NCBI GenBank assembly: GCA_032191485.1
Contig: JAVDOI010000009.1
Span: 25,195,843-25,259,842 of the forward strand
Direction of reading: 5' to 3'
From: Leptoclinus maculatus
Taxonomy: Eukaryota > Chordata > Actinopteri > Perciformes > Stichaeidae
Length of the DNA: 64,000 nucleotides
Shown: piece by piece, positions 22,796-34,424 of the stretch
How the letters are laid out: each line of letters starts with the position of its first letter
How positions within the stretch are numbered: the first letter of the stretch is position 1
Program-made: the position numbers and the translations under genes
The notes under the pieces: generated by a model
Databases searched by the model: none
What the model was told of the DNA's origin: nothing
Seen by the model: the letters and a program-made list of their open reading frames with translations, nothing else

Positions 22796-24225
22796 GTTGG
22801 AGCAGAACCTGCCCTGCAGGTAGAAATGGGTAACACGCCGCTGGATTTAAGGAGAAAGGAACTGATGGCAAACTACTGGGGTAATTTACAGGGACACAAT
22901 GATTCCCACCCTGCAAAAGGAGCGTTACAGGTGGTCTGGGAGAGTGGGAGGAGTCAGAGGGATCACTTTGGTCGGGTAGACAATGACATTGCAAGAGAAT
23001 TTGAAGTGTTTGATCGGAGGATAAGCCCCTCAGTAGTTTACCCGGTGGTGGCTCCATGGACGCTTGTGTGGCCTGACATAGACTGGTATTTGTTAGAGGT
23101 TGAAAAGAAAAAGATGAATTTGATATGGTAAGTGCATTTGAATATTATGTAATGAAAGAGTATCGTGGATTTACACGGATGGTCCTAAGAAACCTGAGAC
23201 AGGAGAGACAGGATATGGGGCGACAACACCAGCTATAGGAAGAGGAATCAATAGAAGAACATCCAATCATTTTGGGGTTTACACAGTGGAGATAATGGCA
23301 GTGCTGGTTTTACTATGATGGGTGGAAATAACTAGACAGGAAAAGGTGTTTATTTGCTCCGACTCATCTTCAGCCCTATAGCAAGTTTAAGGTATTTTTA
23401 TTCAAACAGCCCTCAAGATAAATGGTAAATGGACTGTACTTGTGTCAAGCTTTGATAGTCTTCCGACCACTCAAAGCGCTTTAACACTACATGTCGTCAT
23501 TCACCCATTCACACACTTGATAGCAGGGGCTACCATGCAAGGTGCTACCTGCCCATCAGGACTAACTAACATTCAGACACTGCAGGCATCGAGGACACAT
23601 CGACATGGACTAGCGGAGCCGGGGATCGAACTGCCGATCCTCTGATTCGACCCTGCTCTACCACAGTCGCCCCATATACTGCATGAAGTCCTCCAGTCAA
23701 CCAGAAGAATAACTAATCAGGGAGGTCAGGTTGAATTCCTGTGGGTTCCAGCGCATTTAGTGGTGAGTGGGAATGAGAGGGCGGATGAGTTGGCAAAGAG
23801 GTCTTTAAAGACAGGAAACACAGATATGCACATTAGTGTCAGTAAAGCAGACGTCAAGTGTATTATTTGGGGAAAAGAATCAACCGAATGTGGCAAAAAA
23901 GGGGTGCATGAATGCACATTAAAAGGAGTACTGAGCCTGGGTGAGGGAGCACAGGTGAGGGTACTGTTAGCTTTCTGAAGGAACACAGGTTGTTTTTTTT
24001 CATAGGATATGATGGAAATGCAGGGAAATGGTAAAAGGGTGATTGCCAGAGGCTAGGAATGGATAGGTGTGGACTGCAATGACTTATGAATTTATTTGAC
24101 ATATTATACTTTGACTTTTTATTCATTTTTTCGACATCCTATTATTTTACTTTTTTGCACATATTTCATGCTGATCCACTCTCCGGAGCAGAAGGTGGCG
24201 CTAATGCACCAATAAGCTGGATGCA
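22796..24225 (+). mobile_element. LINE-A copy 2, RNase H region and 3' end
   Basis: Plus-strand frames, broken by stops and a SINE, read RRKELMANYWGNLQGHND, then an RNase H domain: YTDGPKKPETGETGYGA (first Asp), VYTVEIMAVLVLL (Glu), ICSDSSSA (second Asp), and past the SINE WVPAHLVVSGNERADELAKR. The C-terminal HECTLKGVLSLGE and a 3' end with GATGCAGGTTTTTCCTGC follow. RT followed by RNase H points to the I/Nimb-like group of LINEs. In-frame stops (for example after AVLVLL) show it is inactive. Confidence 0.8.
23422..23674 (-). mobile_element. tRNA-derived SINE inserted in LINE-A copy 2
   Basis: Read on the minus strand it starts GGGGCGACTGTGGTAGAGCA (A-box-like) and continues with GGCAGTTCGATCCCCGGCTC (B-box). 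It ends with the AAAGCGCTTTGAGTGGTCGG motif common at fish SINE tails. It separates the two halves of the LINE RNase H domain. The same insertion is present in LINE-A copy 3, so those copies are duplicates. Confidence 0.75.
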
Positions 24226-24708
24226 GGTTTTTCCTGCATTCAGTGAATATCAACTTCATTCACTAAATCAAAGAAAAGAAAATCTCTTTAATGCGGTATT
24301 CATCTTGAGGGGAAAGAAATGCTTGAGGTATTTGTTTTCCTTCAAAATGAACGCAATAAAGAGCTCCAGTTAGTCAACATCTAATAACTGATGCAAGAGA
24401 ATAAAATATAGGCAGATTATAATGACACCATGGCTTTGGTGTGTGAAGTACTGGGATTAAACTCTTTACATTTCGGTAAGTGACAAACTGCGTGTTTGTT
24501 TACATAGTAACGTTACTACTGTTCGTTTGTCTATCGTGTCGCTTTCATGAATAATATTTGAATGGCTCGTGCTCTTGTGTGGTGGAACGCGTGGATCCGC
24601 TGCAGGTTTGCTGGATTGGTGTGTCATAATGAGGTTATTAGGAGGTAATTCAACTGTAGTAGGACAGCACTGAAGGCCCAGGTATATAATCCACGGCCCG
24701 CCACTGAA
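24226..24708. other. Short unassigned stretch ending in a hAT-type terminus
   Basis: Bases about 24640-24708 end with the complement of CAGTGGCGGGCCGTG. A small ATG-containing segment with a GTAAGT donor near 24475 (CACCATGGCTTTGGTGTGTG start) could be a captured first exon, but nothing downstream supports it. Confidence 0.35.
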
Positions 24709-25921
24709 TCTGAGAGGTCATGAAGATAAACATCCAACTAAAAAAGTATTGCAGGCATGTTGGGAAAGATATAAAGTACCAAAGACAAGTTTTGGCTGGA
24801 TAGGAGAAGCAACAGCAAGAAGCCTAGGAGTCTCTGATGCCCTACTGTCATTTGGCCAATAACTCCTGTGTGGTTGCTTAAAGAACCAGAGGTGGACATG
24901 GCGTTGCTGCAAATTAAGGTAAGACATAAAAATACTGATTTAGTGAGTGAGTTCTATGAGTACACAGATAGAAAATACTCAGAGCATGTGCATGTTTTTA
25001 CCGATGGATAACAAGACCCAGCTACAGACAGTACAGGATCTGCTGTTGCAGTTCTTAGTTACAAATTAGAAATATTTAAACACACTTCGATTTTTTTAGC
25101 TGTGTATATAGTTGAATTGTATGCAATTTGTTTGGCCCTAGAGTGGGTTGACCAGCACAGACCAGGCAAAGTCCTTATTTGCAGTGACTCCATGTCTGCA
25201 ATCGTTAGTCTGAAATCAGGTATGTCTAATACTCAACAAGATCTGTTATTAAAAATAATGTAAATTCACTCTAGAGCAATAGAACGAGGCACTGAAGTTA
25301 TATTTATATGGATACCGGCCCATGTAGGTATCAGAGGAAATGAAAAAGTGGACAAACTAGCCAAACAAGCACTAAAGAAAAACAAAGTAGACATCTGTAT
25401 CAAGTTATCCAAAGCAGAGGGAAAGGGCATCTTCAGGAAAAATATCAACAGACTATGGCAACAACATTGGGACCAGGAGATGAGGGGGAGACACCTACAT
25501 TTAATAAAGTGAGCAATGTAAGATACAGGGGAGGAAACAGGAGAGAAGAGGTGACAATATCAAGATTAAGATTAGGGCACAGCAATCTACGCATCATAGG
25601 GAAGCATCCAGGTGAGCACTACCAGGCACCAGAAACTGTACAACATGTTATCACCACCTGTATTAGACACAGCTCAGAAAGGAGGTGCATGCTGGGAGAA
25701 ATGCAAAGACTGGGGATGAGAGGAAGAGAGCTGAATACTATACTGGAGTGGGGATCTAGTAATCTGGGAAGAAGGTGCTTTACAAACTTCTTGCGAGCAA
25801 CGGGACTGATGGGGAAAGTTTAGTAGCTGGGAACATATAAACTGACTGAAACCGGAAAACGGCAGTAATGTAACAAAAAGGGTGCAAACTGCCACTAAAC
25901 ACCACATAAGAAGAAGAAGAA
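24709..25921 (+). mobile_element. LINE-B copy 1, RNase H region and 3' end
   Basis: Plus-strand frames read FGWIGEATARSLGVSD, then an RNase H domain with HVFTDG, AVYIVELYAICLALEWVDQ, ICSDSMSAIVS and WIPAHVGIRGNEKVDKLAK, so D-E-D-D are all present. A C-terminal zinc-knuckle-like part (SRLRLGHSNLRIIGKHPGE, then ETVQHVITTC) follows, and an (AGA)n tail at about 25908-25921. A stop in TDG* and later frameshifts inactivate it. The 5' end is truncated against a hAT terminus. It ends ~350 bp upstream of exon 1 of ZNF-C. Confidence 0.85.
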
Positions 25922-26272
25922 ACCCGCGAACCACTTCCTGAATCAGTCACATGGTACGGCCGGCTCACGAGGCTTCGAACGTCACCACCCACGTCATCAA
26001 CACGAGCCTCGATACGCGCCTCATAAAAATCTTCCTGATCACGCGACACACGCTTCGAAGCCTCCACGCGGAAGGAACCATCACTAGTAAACGTTGTTTT
26101 TGACGGAGTTTGTGTGGAGAGAAAGTTTGTGTCGTTGGTGGATCGTCTCCTGGTGTCCTACGGAGCTAATGAAGTTAGCATGCTACCAGGAAGTAGACAG
26201 ACCCGAACACGAACTAGCAACACAGCGCAGCAGAGTGAGCAAACAGTTTGAAGTTTCTGTGGTTTAGTGAAA

Positions 26273-29200
26273 ATGTCTAAAGTCCAAATGCTGAGATGTT
26301 TAGTCAACTAGCGACTAACTGCGGCTGCTGAAGAGATATTTGGTCTGTTTGAAAGAACGATGGCAGAGTACGAGGAGGAACGTTCTGCTTTAAAGGAGAA
26401 CCAGCCACAACGGAAACTACTGGACGCTGTTTTCAACCCTCAGCTGCAGTTACACAGAGCAGGTTGGTTCACTTTATTTCTTCTGTTCATGCTGCGGCTG
26501 ATAACGTTTCTATGTAGTTTGGAGTGAGACTCGGTTGATTCAATGAATCTTTTTCTTCTACTTTTGATTTGTTCTCTCAGCTTCTAGATGACAGAAAATA
26601 TTTAACGGAGTTGTGTCCCGAACCGGACAGTTTTAGCTAACGTTCCAATAAAAATTCACTTAAAATATTTATAAAAATGATTGTGCAATGTTTTCAGTTG
26701 CTTTAATGTTGTTAAACTAAAGTTTAACTTCGTACCTTTCGAACTAAATATCGTTGTAATTATTAGTTAGCTTTGCTTTTACCAGAGTCGTTAAAAGGAC
26801 GCTAACGCCGGTAAATTAGCCGTGCGCCGCTATTGGCCTAATCCGTCCAAATTTCTATCCTCGTTGTGAACACTGGGTGCTGCTGGTTTTTCGGGGGTAT
26901 TCGCTTGTTACAGGGTCGCCAAAATTACCATCAATGCTGTCAACGCATCCGGGAACGTAGTTATATCCTTCACAATAAGATATCACGCTTCAACAACTCC
27001 AAATTGTGCAATAAAAGCTCCTTAATTTCTGTTTGAGTGTATACCACCTGCTGGATGTTTTGTTAAACTCTTCTCATGTCAATCACTGGCAAAACACCAG
27101 CTGATGCATGGAATTTAACAATTATGTACACGTATATTGTATATAACAATTACTATCATAACGCACAGTGCAGAGTAAGAGTTCTATTACAACTAAAAAC
27201 ACAAGTATTCATGATTGAAAAGCTATATTGTTGAAGTGAAAGACAAATAACTTGTGCAAATGATTGAAAAGATGATGCAAATATTTATTTAAAAACAAAC
27301 CAAATAAAAAATCCGGACACGCATAGCATTTAAAATAATCCTCATCATCCAGCTCCTCGTCCCAGCCCACACACAGTGTGATACCGTGTGTGGCAGCTGT
27401 CACACTGGACCCACGACACCAATCCCTCTGAGCTCTCGGGAGGGTCAGGTTCCCGGCACCGGCCACACTCCCAAACTGTCTGCTCCATCTCTTCAGGAGG
27501 ATGACCTATTAAAATAAATTAGTTTACTTTGAATTAAAGAAAATTATCAGATTTTCATGGTACACGATGAAAGTTTACATGAAGTACACTACCGGTGGAT
27601 GTGGTGTAATGGATCACGGCTTGATCCGTGATCCGTGCGGATCACCCCTCACGGTTCAGATCACTCGTGAACCGCGGATCAATTGAGTATTTTTTTTCCG
27701 GTGAAAGTCATGGCGAGTGGAGGAACTTGAGAAGCCCCCGGCGTCATTTAAGTCGCAAGTTTGGGAGCATTTTGTCTTCCCTGTAACTTATAATGACGGA
27801 TAAGGGTGGTGAACAAAACCGTTACGGTATGTAGACATTATTTAAAGAGAGACATACGATAACGGCAATACATCGGCATGTCCACACGTATGAAGAGACA
27901 GCATCCCGTCTGTCAGCGACGGGGGACACTCCGGTGTAGAAAACAAAGGATTTCAAAATCTGGTTAAAATGCTTGAGCCACGCTATGAAATCCACTCACG
28001 CACCCACTTCAGTATGACGCTTGTTCCAGGCCTCTATGAAAAGGAAAAGACTGACCGCTTTCACCACGGAGGAGCTGTAGACACACCCCCTCTGTGAGAG
28101 TCACACAGACAGGAGCTGTAGACACGCCCCCTCTGTGAGGGCAGGTGCTGACAGAAGTATCAGAGTGGAAGCTAGACAGGCCCAGTAGTAATATCCCAGT
28201 CACCACAGAAAGGTCTACCCTCTCCCCAGACAAGAGATATTCTCATCTTTTTGAAAATAATGTCACAGTAATGGTAAACAGTGTGTATTTGAATGACATA
28301 ACCTGACAGGAAGTAAACACAGACCCAAGTTGTTGCCGAGCAGTTCAGTTGAAACAGTGTGAGCTAGCTCACTGGCTGTTTCTTTCTTTCAGTATTGATC
28401 AAAGGACGAGGGCATCAACATACCTCATGTTGCACTTAAACTTAACAGAAGTGAATATTCTTGAATGTTTTATTCATTTATTTCATCATATTTTCAATAT
28501 TTTTGTTTTTATGTAAGACTATAGCCCAAAGTTATATTTGTCTCCTCCCCTTTTCTTTGTTGATCCGAAAAATTATCCGACCCGTGACTCAAGAACTGTG
28601 ATCCGAACCGAACCGTGAGGTTTGTGATTGCACCCCTAATGTCGTGGGTCCAGCAGACGAGGAGCTGGATGATGGTCTGGTCTCTGCAGGTTGGGAGGCT
28701 GTATAAATAACAGAAAAAGTGTAACCATGCTTTGTTTACTCTTCATCATGACTAATTTCATCATCATGTTATAATATTGTTGTTTTTTCAGATTATTTAA
28801 AGCATTTGCAGTGGGAGGGAGAGGAAGGAGTTTGGGCCCTTTTCTTCTAAATGCTCAAGTACATTAAACTACAAACACACTTGAAGCTGCTTTAACCATC
28901 AACACAAGAGTTAAGGCTGCGTCTTTCAAAAAATTTCCAGGATTTTAAATTGGCCACAGCCCACATTCCTAAGCAATACCCAGGACAACATCCACTTACT
29001 ATTTTCACTAAATAGCTCCTTTAGTCTCTTTGCAAGACCACTTCCGTGTCCAGCAGATTTGTAGAGCCTCATCATACTAACATAGTCATGGTCCAAGTCG
29101 AAGATCTTGAAAAAGTTGAGAAACTCTATTGAATACCCCAAGCATTGACATGTCTTTATCAAGGCTTAACTGCACAATATATGACAGCAATTCTGTTGGC

Positions 29201-31263
29201 AAGAAAGTTTCTTGTAACATCTTAAGGATGTGAATTTATTCATATAGAGAAATTCTGAAAATTAATGTAATTTGAGCTAACTTTGCCTTTCATTTTCTCA
29301 GACTGTACAGTAAAATTACATTACATTTGACATGGACATATATGAGGTCATCATGAACAGAACTCCAATGGAAATTTTAGCTAACCAAAGAAGGAAATGT
29401 TTTTATTACAGATCAAAGATTATTAAGTAATATAGTTTTTTAACCTTTTTTCAATTAAAGATAGTACAGAAGTGTAACTTCAGATTTTATTATTGTTGGA
29501 TTTCATATAATGTACAAAATGACGTTTTTGACTTTTATTGATAAAATATTGGTCTATTTCCGGGCTTTTTGGGCTGTCAAAGCACCCGTACCGTAGCACC
29601 ACGAATATACGAGCATTACATTTCAAGTGCCGCCTGACGTGACCGAGGTTCCGTGGATGACGGTTCACTTGATCACAGTATTTTGCAGCGTGTTGAATTC
29701 TAAAATGAATAATATGTTCATGGTCACATAAGAGTTGATTAAAATATTATATTATCTGTTTTCCATTGATACACTGGAAAGGGGGTGCAGCGTACATTAG
29801 TCAACTATAACTGCCCACATGATCAAATCTCAGCCGGACTTTATGGAGGATGCAGGTTCTTTGAATACTTCTTAACAATGTTGGGTAGTGCCACACTTTT
29901 TTGCCATGTAAACTATTGATGACCTCATTGCTGCTGTTGCGTTGTCTTTACAATTTGTGTCGGCATATCTGTTTGGTAACTGTGCACAGGGAGTGTAAGA
30001 GGGAATGTAGTGTATCTACAGGAGACTATTTGCTCAATACTAATATTTCTTTGTAACGTCTCTGTGTGTGTTTACTGTTTTCCTGCAGACGTCCAGCAGC
30101 TGTTGGTGGTTAAAGAAGAGGTTCCCCCTGAGCAGCAGGAGTGGAGCTCCAGTCTGGACCAGGAGGACCCAGAGCCCCCACACATTAAAGAGGAACAGGA
30201 GGACCCAGAGCCCCCACACATTAAAGAGGAACAGCAGGACCCAGAGCCCCCACACATTAAAGAAGAACAGGAGGACCCAGAGCCCCCATACATTAAGGAG
30301 GAACAGGAGGACCCACACATTAAAGAGGAACAGGAGGACTCAGAGCCACCACACATTAAAGAGGAACAGGAGGACCCAGAGCCCCCACACATTAAAGAGG
30401 AACAGGAGGAACTCTGGACCAGTCAGGAGGGAGAGCAGCTTCAAGGTCTGGAGGAGGCTGATGTCAAGTTCTCATTCACTCCGGTGAAGAGTGAAGATGA
30501 TGAAGAGGAAGCTCAGTCTGACAGTGATGATTGGAAGGTGACCAGAGAACCTCAGTCAGGTTTAAACTCTTTGAAACCTGATGAAGTCCATGTCAGTGAT
30601 TCAAGATGTAGTGCTGGTGAGAAACTATTTACATGCTCTGAGTGTGGGAAAACAACTGGCACGAGTGGAAATCTGAAGACACACATGAGAATCCACACAG
30701 GAGAGAAACCTTTCAGCTGCTCAGTTTGTAAGAAATCTTTTAGTCATTGTTCAAATTTACAGACACACATGAGAATCCACACAGGAGAGAAACCTTACAG
30801 CTGCTCAGTTTGTAAGGCATCTTTTAATCATTGTTCACATTTACAGACACACATGAGAATCCACACAGGAGAGAAACCTTACAGCTGCTCAGTTTGTAAG
30901 GAATCTTTTAACCAGGGTTCAGCTTTACAGACACACATGAGAATCCACACAGGAGAGAAACCTTTCAGCTGCAAAGTTTGTAAGAAATGTTTTAACGATT
31001 GTTCAAATTTAAAGACACACATGAGAATCCACACAGGAGAGAAACCTTTCAGCTGCTCGGTGTGTAAGAAATCTTTTAACCAGGGTTCAACTTTACAGGC
31101 ACACATGAGAATCCACACAGGAGAGAAACCTTTCAGCTGCTCAGTTTGTAAGAAATGTTTTAACCATGGTTCACATTTAAAGAGACACATGAGAATCCAC
31201 ACAGGAGAGAACCTTTCAGCTGCTCAGTGTGTGATGAAAGATTTCGGCACAAGTCAGCTCTGA
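26273..31263 (+). CDS. ZNF-C: C2H2 zinc-finger protein, seven fingers
   Basis: Exon 1 (26273-26462) has the TAG at codon 13 (26309) and a downstream in-frame ATG at 26360 with strong context ([19 protein letters not shown], one codon shorter than its paralogs). Exon 2 is 30089-31263. From 26360 the product would be 425 aa. It has seven acidic-repeat units and only the tail of the 59-residue unit ([14 protein letters not shown]). The seven C2H2 fingers include [19 protein letters not shown]. The end of exon 2 carries the same one-base loss (GAGAACCTTTC) as ZNF-A and the same shifted tail ending GTSQL. The 3.6 kb intron holds a hAT element. The role is inferred as for the paralogs; start-site usage is uncertain. 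Confidence 0.7.
26581..27601. other. ZNF-C intron, nothing firmly recognised
   Basis: The stretch has no convincing gene. A minus-strand frame at 27209-27466 ([15 protein letters not shown] region) shares a short block with about 28640-28690, suggesting an old transposon. Too little remains to classify it. Confidence 0.35.
27602..28640 (+). mobile_element. hAT element with ZBED1-like coding relic
   Basis: The ends carry GATCCGTGATCCGTGCGGAT-type repeats on the left and a GGTTTGTGATTGCACCCCTA end on the right. Inside, frames read [17 protein letters not shown] (start of a BED finger) and [19 protein letters not shown], then [11 protein letters not shown], as in ZBED1/hAT transposases. The region between them is deleted. 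A 60 bp direct repeat (GGAGCTGTAGACAC units) lies near 28065-28140. It is inactive and sits in the ZNF-C intron. Confidence 0.7.
28926..29162 (-). other. Exon-like open stretch of unknown origin
   Basis: A 78-codon minus-strand frame contains [20 protein letters not shown], then [14 protein letters not shown], followed by a GTAAGTGG donor-like sequence. The ZNF-A-side copy near 4440-4560 preserves the core but is broken outside it. It could be one exon of a lost gene or part of a transposon ORF. I do not recognise the family. Confidence 0.3.
30166..30408 (+). repeat. Coding 36 bp repeat, 7 units (ZNF-C)
   Basis: Six 36 bp units and one 27 bp unit (DPHIKEEQE) lie in frame. Variation includes PPYIKEEQE and [16 protein letters not shown] is kept in all seven. 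Confidence 0.95.
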
Positions 31264-31770
31264 AGTTGCACATAATTACTCATACAAGAGACAACCGGCT
31301 TTAGTGGTTCTGTTTGTATACAAAAGGTAAATATCTGACACACCACATGGCACATAACGCAGGGGAAGAAATATGGTGCTTTTTTCCTATCTTTATTCAA
31401 AAGCATGTTTTAATTTGAGAGCATTGCTTATTGATTCCACGTTCAGATTTTGAATTGTTTCCCTCAAAACCCTGTCTTCACACACAATTAGCCCCCGCTT
31501 GCGATTAGTGACACAATAAACCTTGATTGCTCTGAGAGATCCATGCTTTGTTTAAGGTGACGCCTCCTCATGTTGGCAGGGAGCTTAGTACTGTCTTTAG
31601 TTTGATCCAGTAGACTAATTGAGTTTTCTAGAGGGGTCCGGGGCACGCTCACCTGGAAGAAAATGTTGTTGTGAAATGTTGCACCCTTGTTGCCATATTG
31701 AGAGCCGTGCGGAGGCAATCCTTCAATCATAAATTTGTTCTGAGTTTGTAATTGAGCACCTAACAACATT

Positions 31771-31899
31771 TTTAAGAAACACATGAGAACCCACACAGGA
31801 GAGAAACCTTTCAGCTGCTCAGTTTGTGATAAAAGATTTATGCGCAACGCAGATCTAAATGTACACATGAAAACTCACACAGGAAAGAACCCCCTTTAG
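31771..31899 (+). pseudogene. Displaced terminal finger of ZNF-C
   Basis: This is the duplicate of the finger relic at 7409-7537, identical as far as I can read. It ends GKNPL and TAG and lies 0.5 kb beyond the present ZNF-C stop. Confidence 0.75.
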
Positions 31900-31956
31900 C
31901 CCTTTTAGCCAATCATCCCTTCGAGCGGTGGGCCCATAGAGTAGTGGCTCAATGTA

Positions 31957-32434
31957 CCGTAATTTCCGGACTATAGAGCGCACCCACATATAGGCCGCAC
32001 CTGCTAATTTTTAAAAGAAAAAAGAAATTGTACATAAATAAGCCGCACTTGTCTATAAGCCGCAGGTGTCCCCGGCCACGTCATCGTTCGGGACCACCCC
32101 CCAGCTGCTCTGCAGGCGCGCCCCTGTCTGAAGCTCGAACATCTTCCTGAACTCCACCCGGCCCTTCTTGCGGTACTCGGCGACGAGCAGCTCCCCGAAC
32201 GCGAGCGGGCTCTCCCCGGGGAGAGCGGGCGACACGCTCCTCACCGCGGCCGCGTCTGATGCGCGCGGGGTCTCGGAGTCGTCATCCTCTACAGGGGTTG
32301 CCCCGTGATCCTCCTCTTGCGTGCCCGACACCCGGATGTTCGCGTCTTCTTCCATCAATTAGCCACATCGTTGTAAAAGCCGCAGTCTCAAAGCGTGTGA
32401 AAAAAAGTAGCGGCTTATATGCCGGAATTTACGG
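31957..32434. mobile_element. 478 bp TA-flanked MITE carrying a GC-rich insert, copy 2
   Basis: Same element, length and TA flanks as 7595-8072, copied with the segmental duplication. The captured minus-strand frame is at 32053-32355 and is intact here as well. Confidence 0.85.
32053..32355 (-). CDS. Captured coding fragment, second copy
   Basis: The frame starting MEEDANIRVSGTQEEDHG is repeated without a visible change from its partner at 7691-7993. Identity in a recent duplicate is not evidence of selection. Function is unknown. Confidence 0.4.
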   Translation of the reverse strand: MEEDANIRVSGTQEEDHGATPVEDDDSETPRASDAAAVRSVSPALPGESPLAFGELLVAEYRKKGRVEFRKMFELQTGARLQSSWGVVPNDDVAGDTCGL

Positions 32435-33208
32435 TAGATTTTTCGGCTTGTTCCTGGTCGAACCATACGTCTCATGTCCCAGAAACCAGACCTTCACCAG
32501 CAAGCTCCACTCCCAGGTCTGGCTCCAGAAAGGGGCCCCGGTTTCCCTTTTTTCGGCCCAGCTGCCATTTTTGCTGATGTAAATATCTTCTTGTGTAAAG
32601 TTATTTTGCATGTTTAGATCCAGAATTGTAGAAAAATACCAGAAGGCAATTCATGTGTTCATGCATTGACTTCTGCAAGTATGTGTTTTCCTTTGTGTAA
32701 TGTTATAGTTTATGTTGTCTCTGTTTAGTCACCCAGTCCTACGCACCTTTTCACTTTACCCACCAGGTATCCCTGCTTTTCCTCTTGTATATATTGTTTT
32801 TAATGGTTTTGAGGAAATGTGGTGTTATGATTTAGGTTAGCTATTTTCCTGGTAATTTTAATATCCCTTTTCTAGTAATATGCATCCTGAGCTTAGTACA
32901 TACTGTAATATCAAAAGAATGTATCTAAATGTAAAAAAACAAGAATGAAATCACACATTGTCATTTTACTTATTGCTGAGGGAGCAGAGGTGCAGAAAAA
33001 GATCAGAAGGCAGTTAATGGGTTGAATTGTTCTGCAGAAGTAAATAAATGTTGGAAAACAATCAATTGAGTTGTGTTTTTTCCATGTCCAACCCACACCC
33101 ATTACATATGGAAAAGATGGAAGGTAACTTAAGATGGGAATAATTTATAGACTTCAGGAATTTAAAAAATGGAGGGCTTTTATTTTGTAGGTTACCTACC
33201 AAGCAACG

Positions 33209-34424
33209 AATTTCATTATCGATTTGTTGTGTCGAGCGGAGATGTTTGAGTATAAAAAAAAAAAGTTGAGTTGAGCGTGGAGCAGAGCAGAGGTAGAGGA
33301 AAGATCATCGGAGCCGTAACGTTGTTCTGAAACACATGACGGAGGCAGAGAAATCAGTACGACCTAAGTCATCCAAGGTGTGGGAGCATTTCACACTAAA
33401 TAAATAGAAAAAGTGTTAATTGCAAGATATGCAAAAGCGACATGGCATGGGAGCACCACGGTGATGATTCAGCACCTAAAACATGTTGGAGTCCTTAATA
33501 AGGAGGAAGGGAGTTCAACAGCAGGGTATGTCACTACACAATCCTACTTTGGTTCCATGTGCGGATCTGCCCGGTGTCCGCAGCGAATCCGCTGTTTGAC
33601 GAGTGCGACAGTATGGCGGATCAGCCGACCTGAGGGCGGATCCGCCCCGGAGTCGACTGCTATCTGGGACGTAACGTCCCTCCAGTAGCTCTTCTGGTGC
33701 TGGTGTTTACTCGTTATCCAGCTTGACAAGCATGACAAGTTAGCGTTAGCTCGTTAATAACAGTAGTAAAGCAGGGGTGGTATAGTTTGCAAGACTAAAG
33801 ACACGTTTTTATTCACTCGCCTTTTTTGGCCCTTTCATTTTTCAATCTGTTATGTGTTTATATATTCTGTGCTTTGTCCCATATCGGTTATTGTTGACAA
33901 ATTAAGCTGTTTAAATGTGGTGTATAAATTAACTTAACTTGCACTTACTACAATGATGGAAATTATTTAATGAATAAGCTTCAAGTGAACTTGAGTGGGT
34001 GTGTGTCTGTTTGTGAGTTTGTGTGTGTGTGTCTGTGTGTGCGTCTGTGAGTGTGAGAGTTTGTGAGTGTGTGCGTCTGTGAGAGTTTGTGTGTGTGCAT
34101 CTGTGAGTGTGAGTTTGAGTGTAGTGTAGAGCACAATTTCTGACATTCAAACAAATCCTGTTAAGTTTTCTGATTTGTATTTCTTTATTTTTTATAAATT
34201 ATTTATTGTTCTGACAGCTCAGGTCCCTTTAAACAAAATATACATCTTTTTGTGCACTTTATTTTAAAAAAGCCTATATATTTGGCAGATGTAAAGCATA
34301 AAGCATACTGTTTTTGAATAAAGGGTTGGAAATTAATGCTTTTTTGTTTTTAGTTTTTTTATCCGATTCATCGATTAATCGACAGATTAATCGATTATTA
34401 AAATAATCGTTAGTTGCAGCCCTA
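33209..34424 (+). mobile_element. hAT-like element with BED-finger relic and right end
   Basis: The relic BED frame starts at 33336 (MTEAEKSVRPKSSKVWEHF). The element ends at 34424 in ATCGTTAGTTGCAGCCCTA, a typical fish hAT terminus with ATTAATCGATTA-type subterminal repeats just inside. Bases 33541-33790 are GC-richer (GCGGATCTGCCCGG region) and have no recognised coding. Right after 34424 LINE-A sequence resumes mid-element, so the hAT interrupted or replaced part of a LINE-A copy. Confidence 0.6.
33996..34126 (+). repeat. (TG)n-rich microsatellite
   Basis: Imperfect GTGTGTGTCTGTGAGTGT-type tandem dinucleotide sequence lies inside the hAT-like element. Confidence 0.85.

Larger units (their letters stand above)
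28837..33540 (+). repeat. Segmental duplication, copy 2 (partner 4275-9180)
   Basis: This is the direct-orientation partner of the block around ZNF-A. After the finger exon the two copies run at a constant offset of 24362 bases for more than 1.6 kb with very few mismatches. Confidence 0.9.

Noticed and set aside
23625..23674. tRNA gene-like sequence with A- and B-box motifs (also near 34985-35037 and 44478-44540)
   Set aside because: No cloverleaf with a proper acceptor stem and anticodon arm; the downstream body and tail identify tRNA-derived SINEs.
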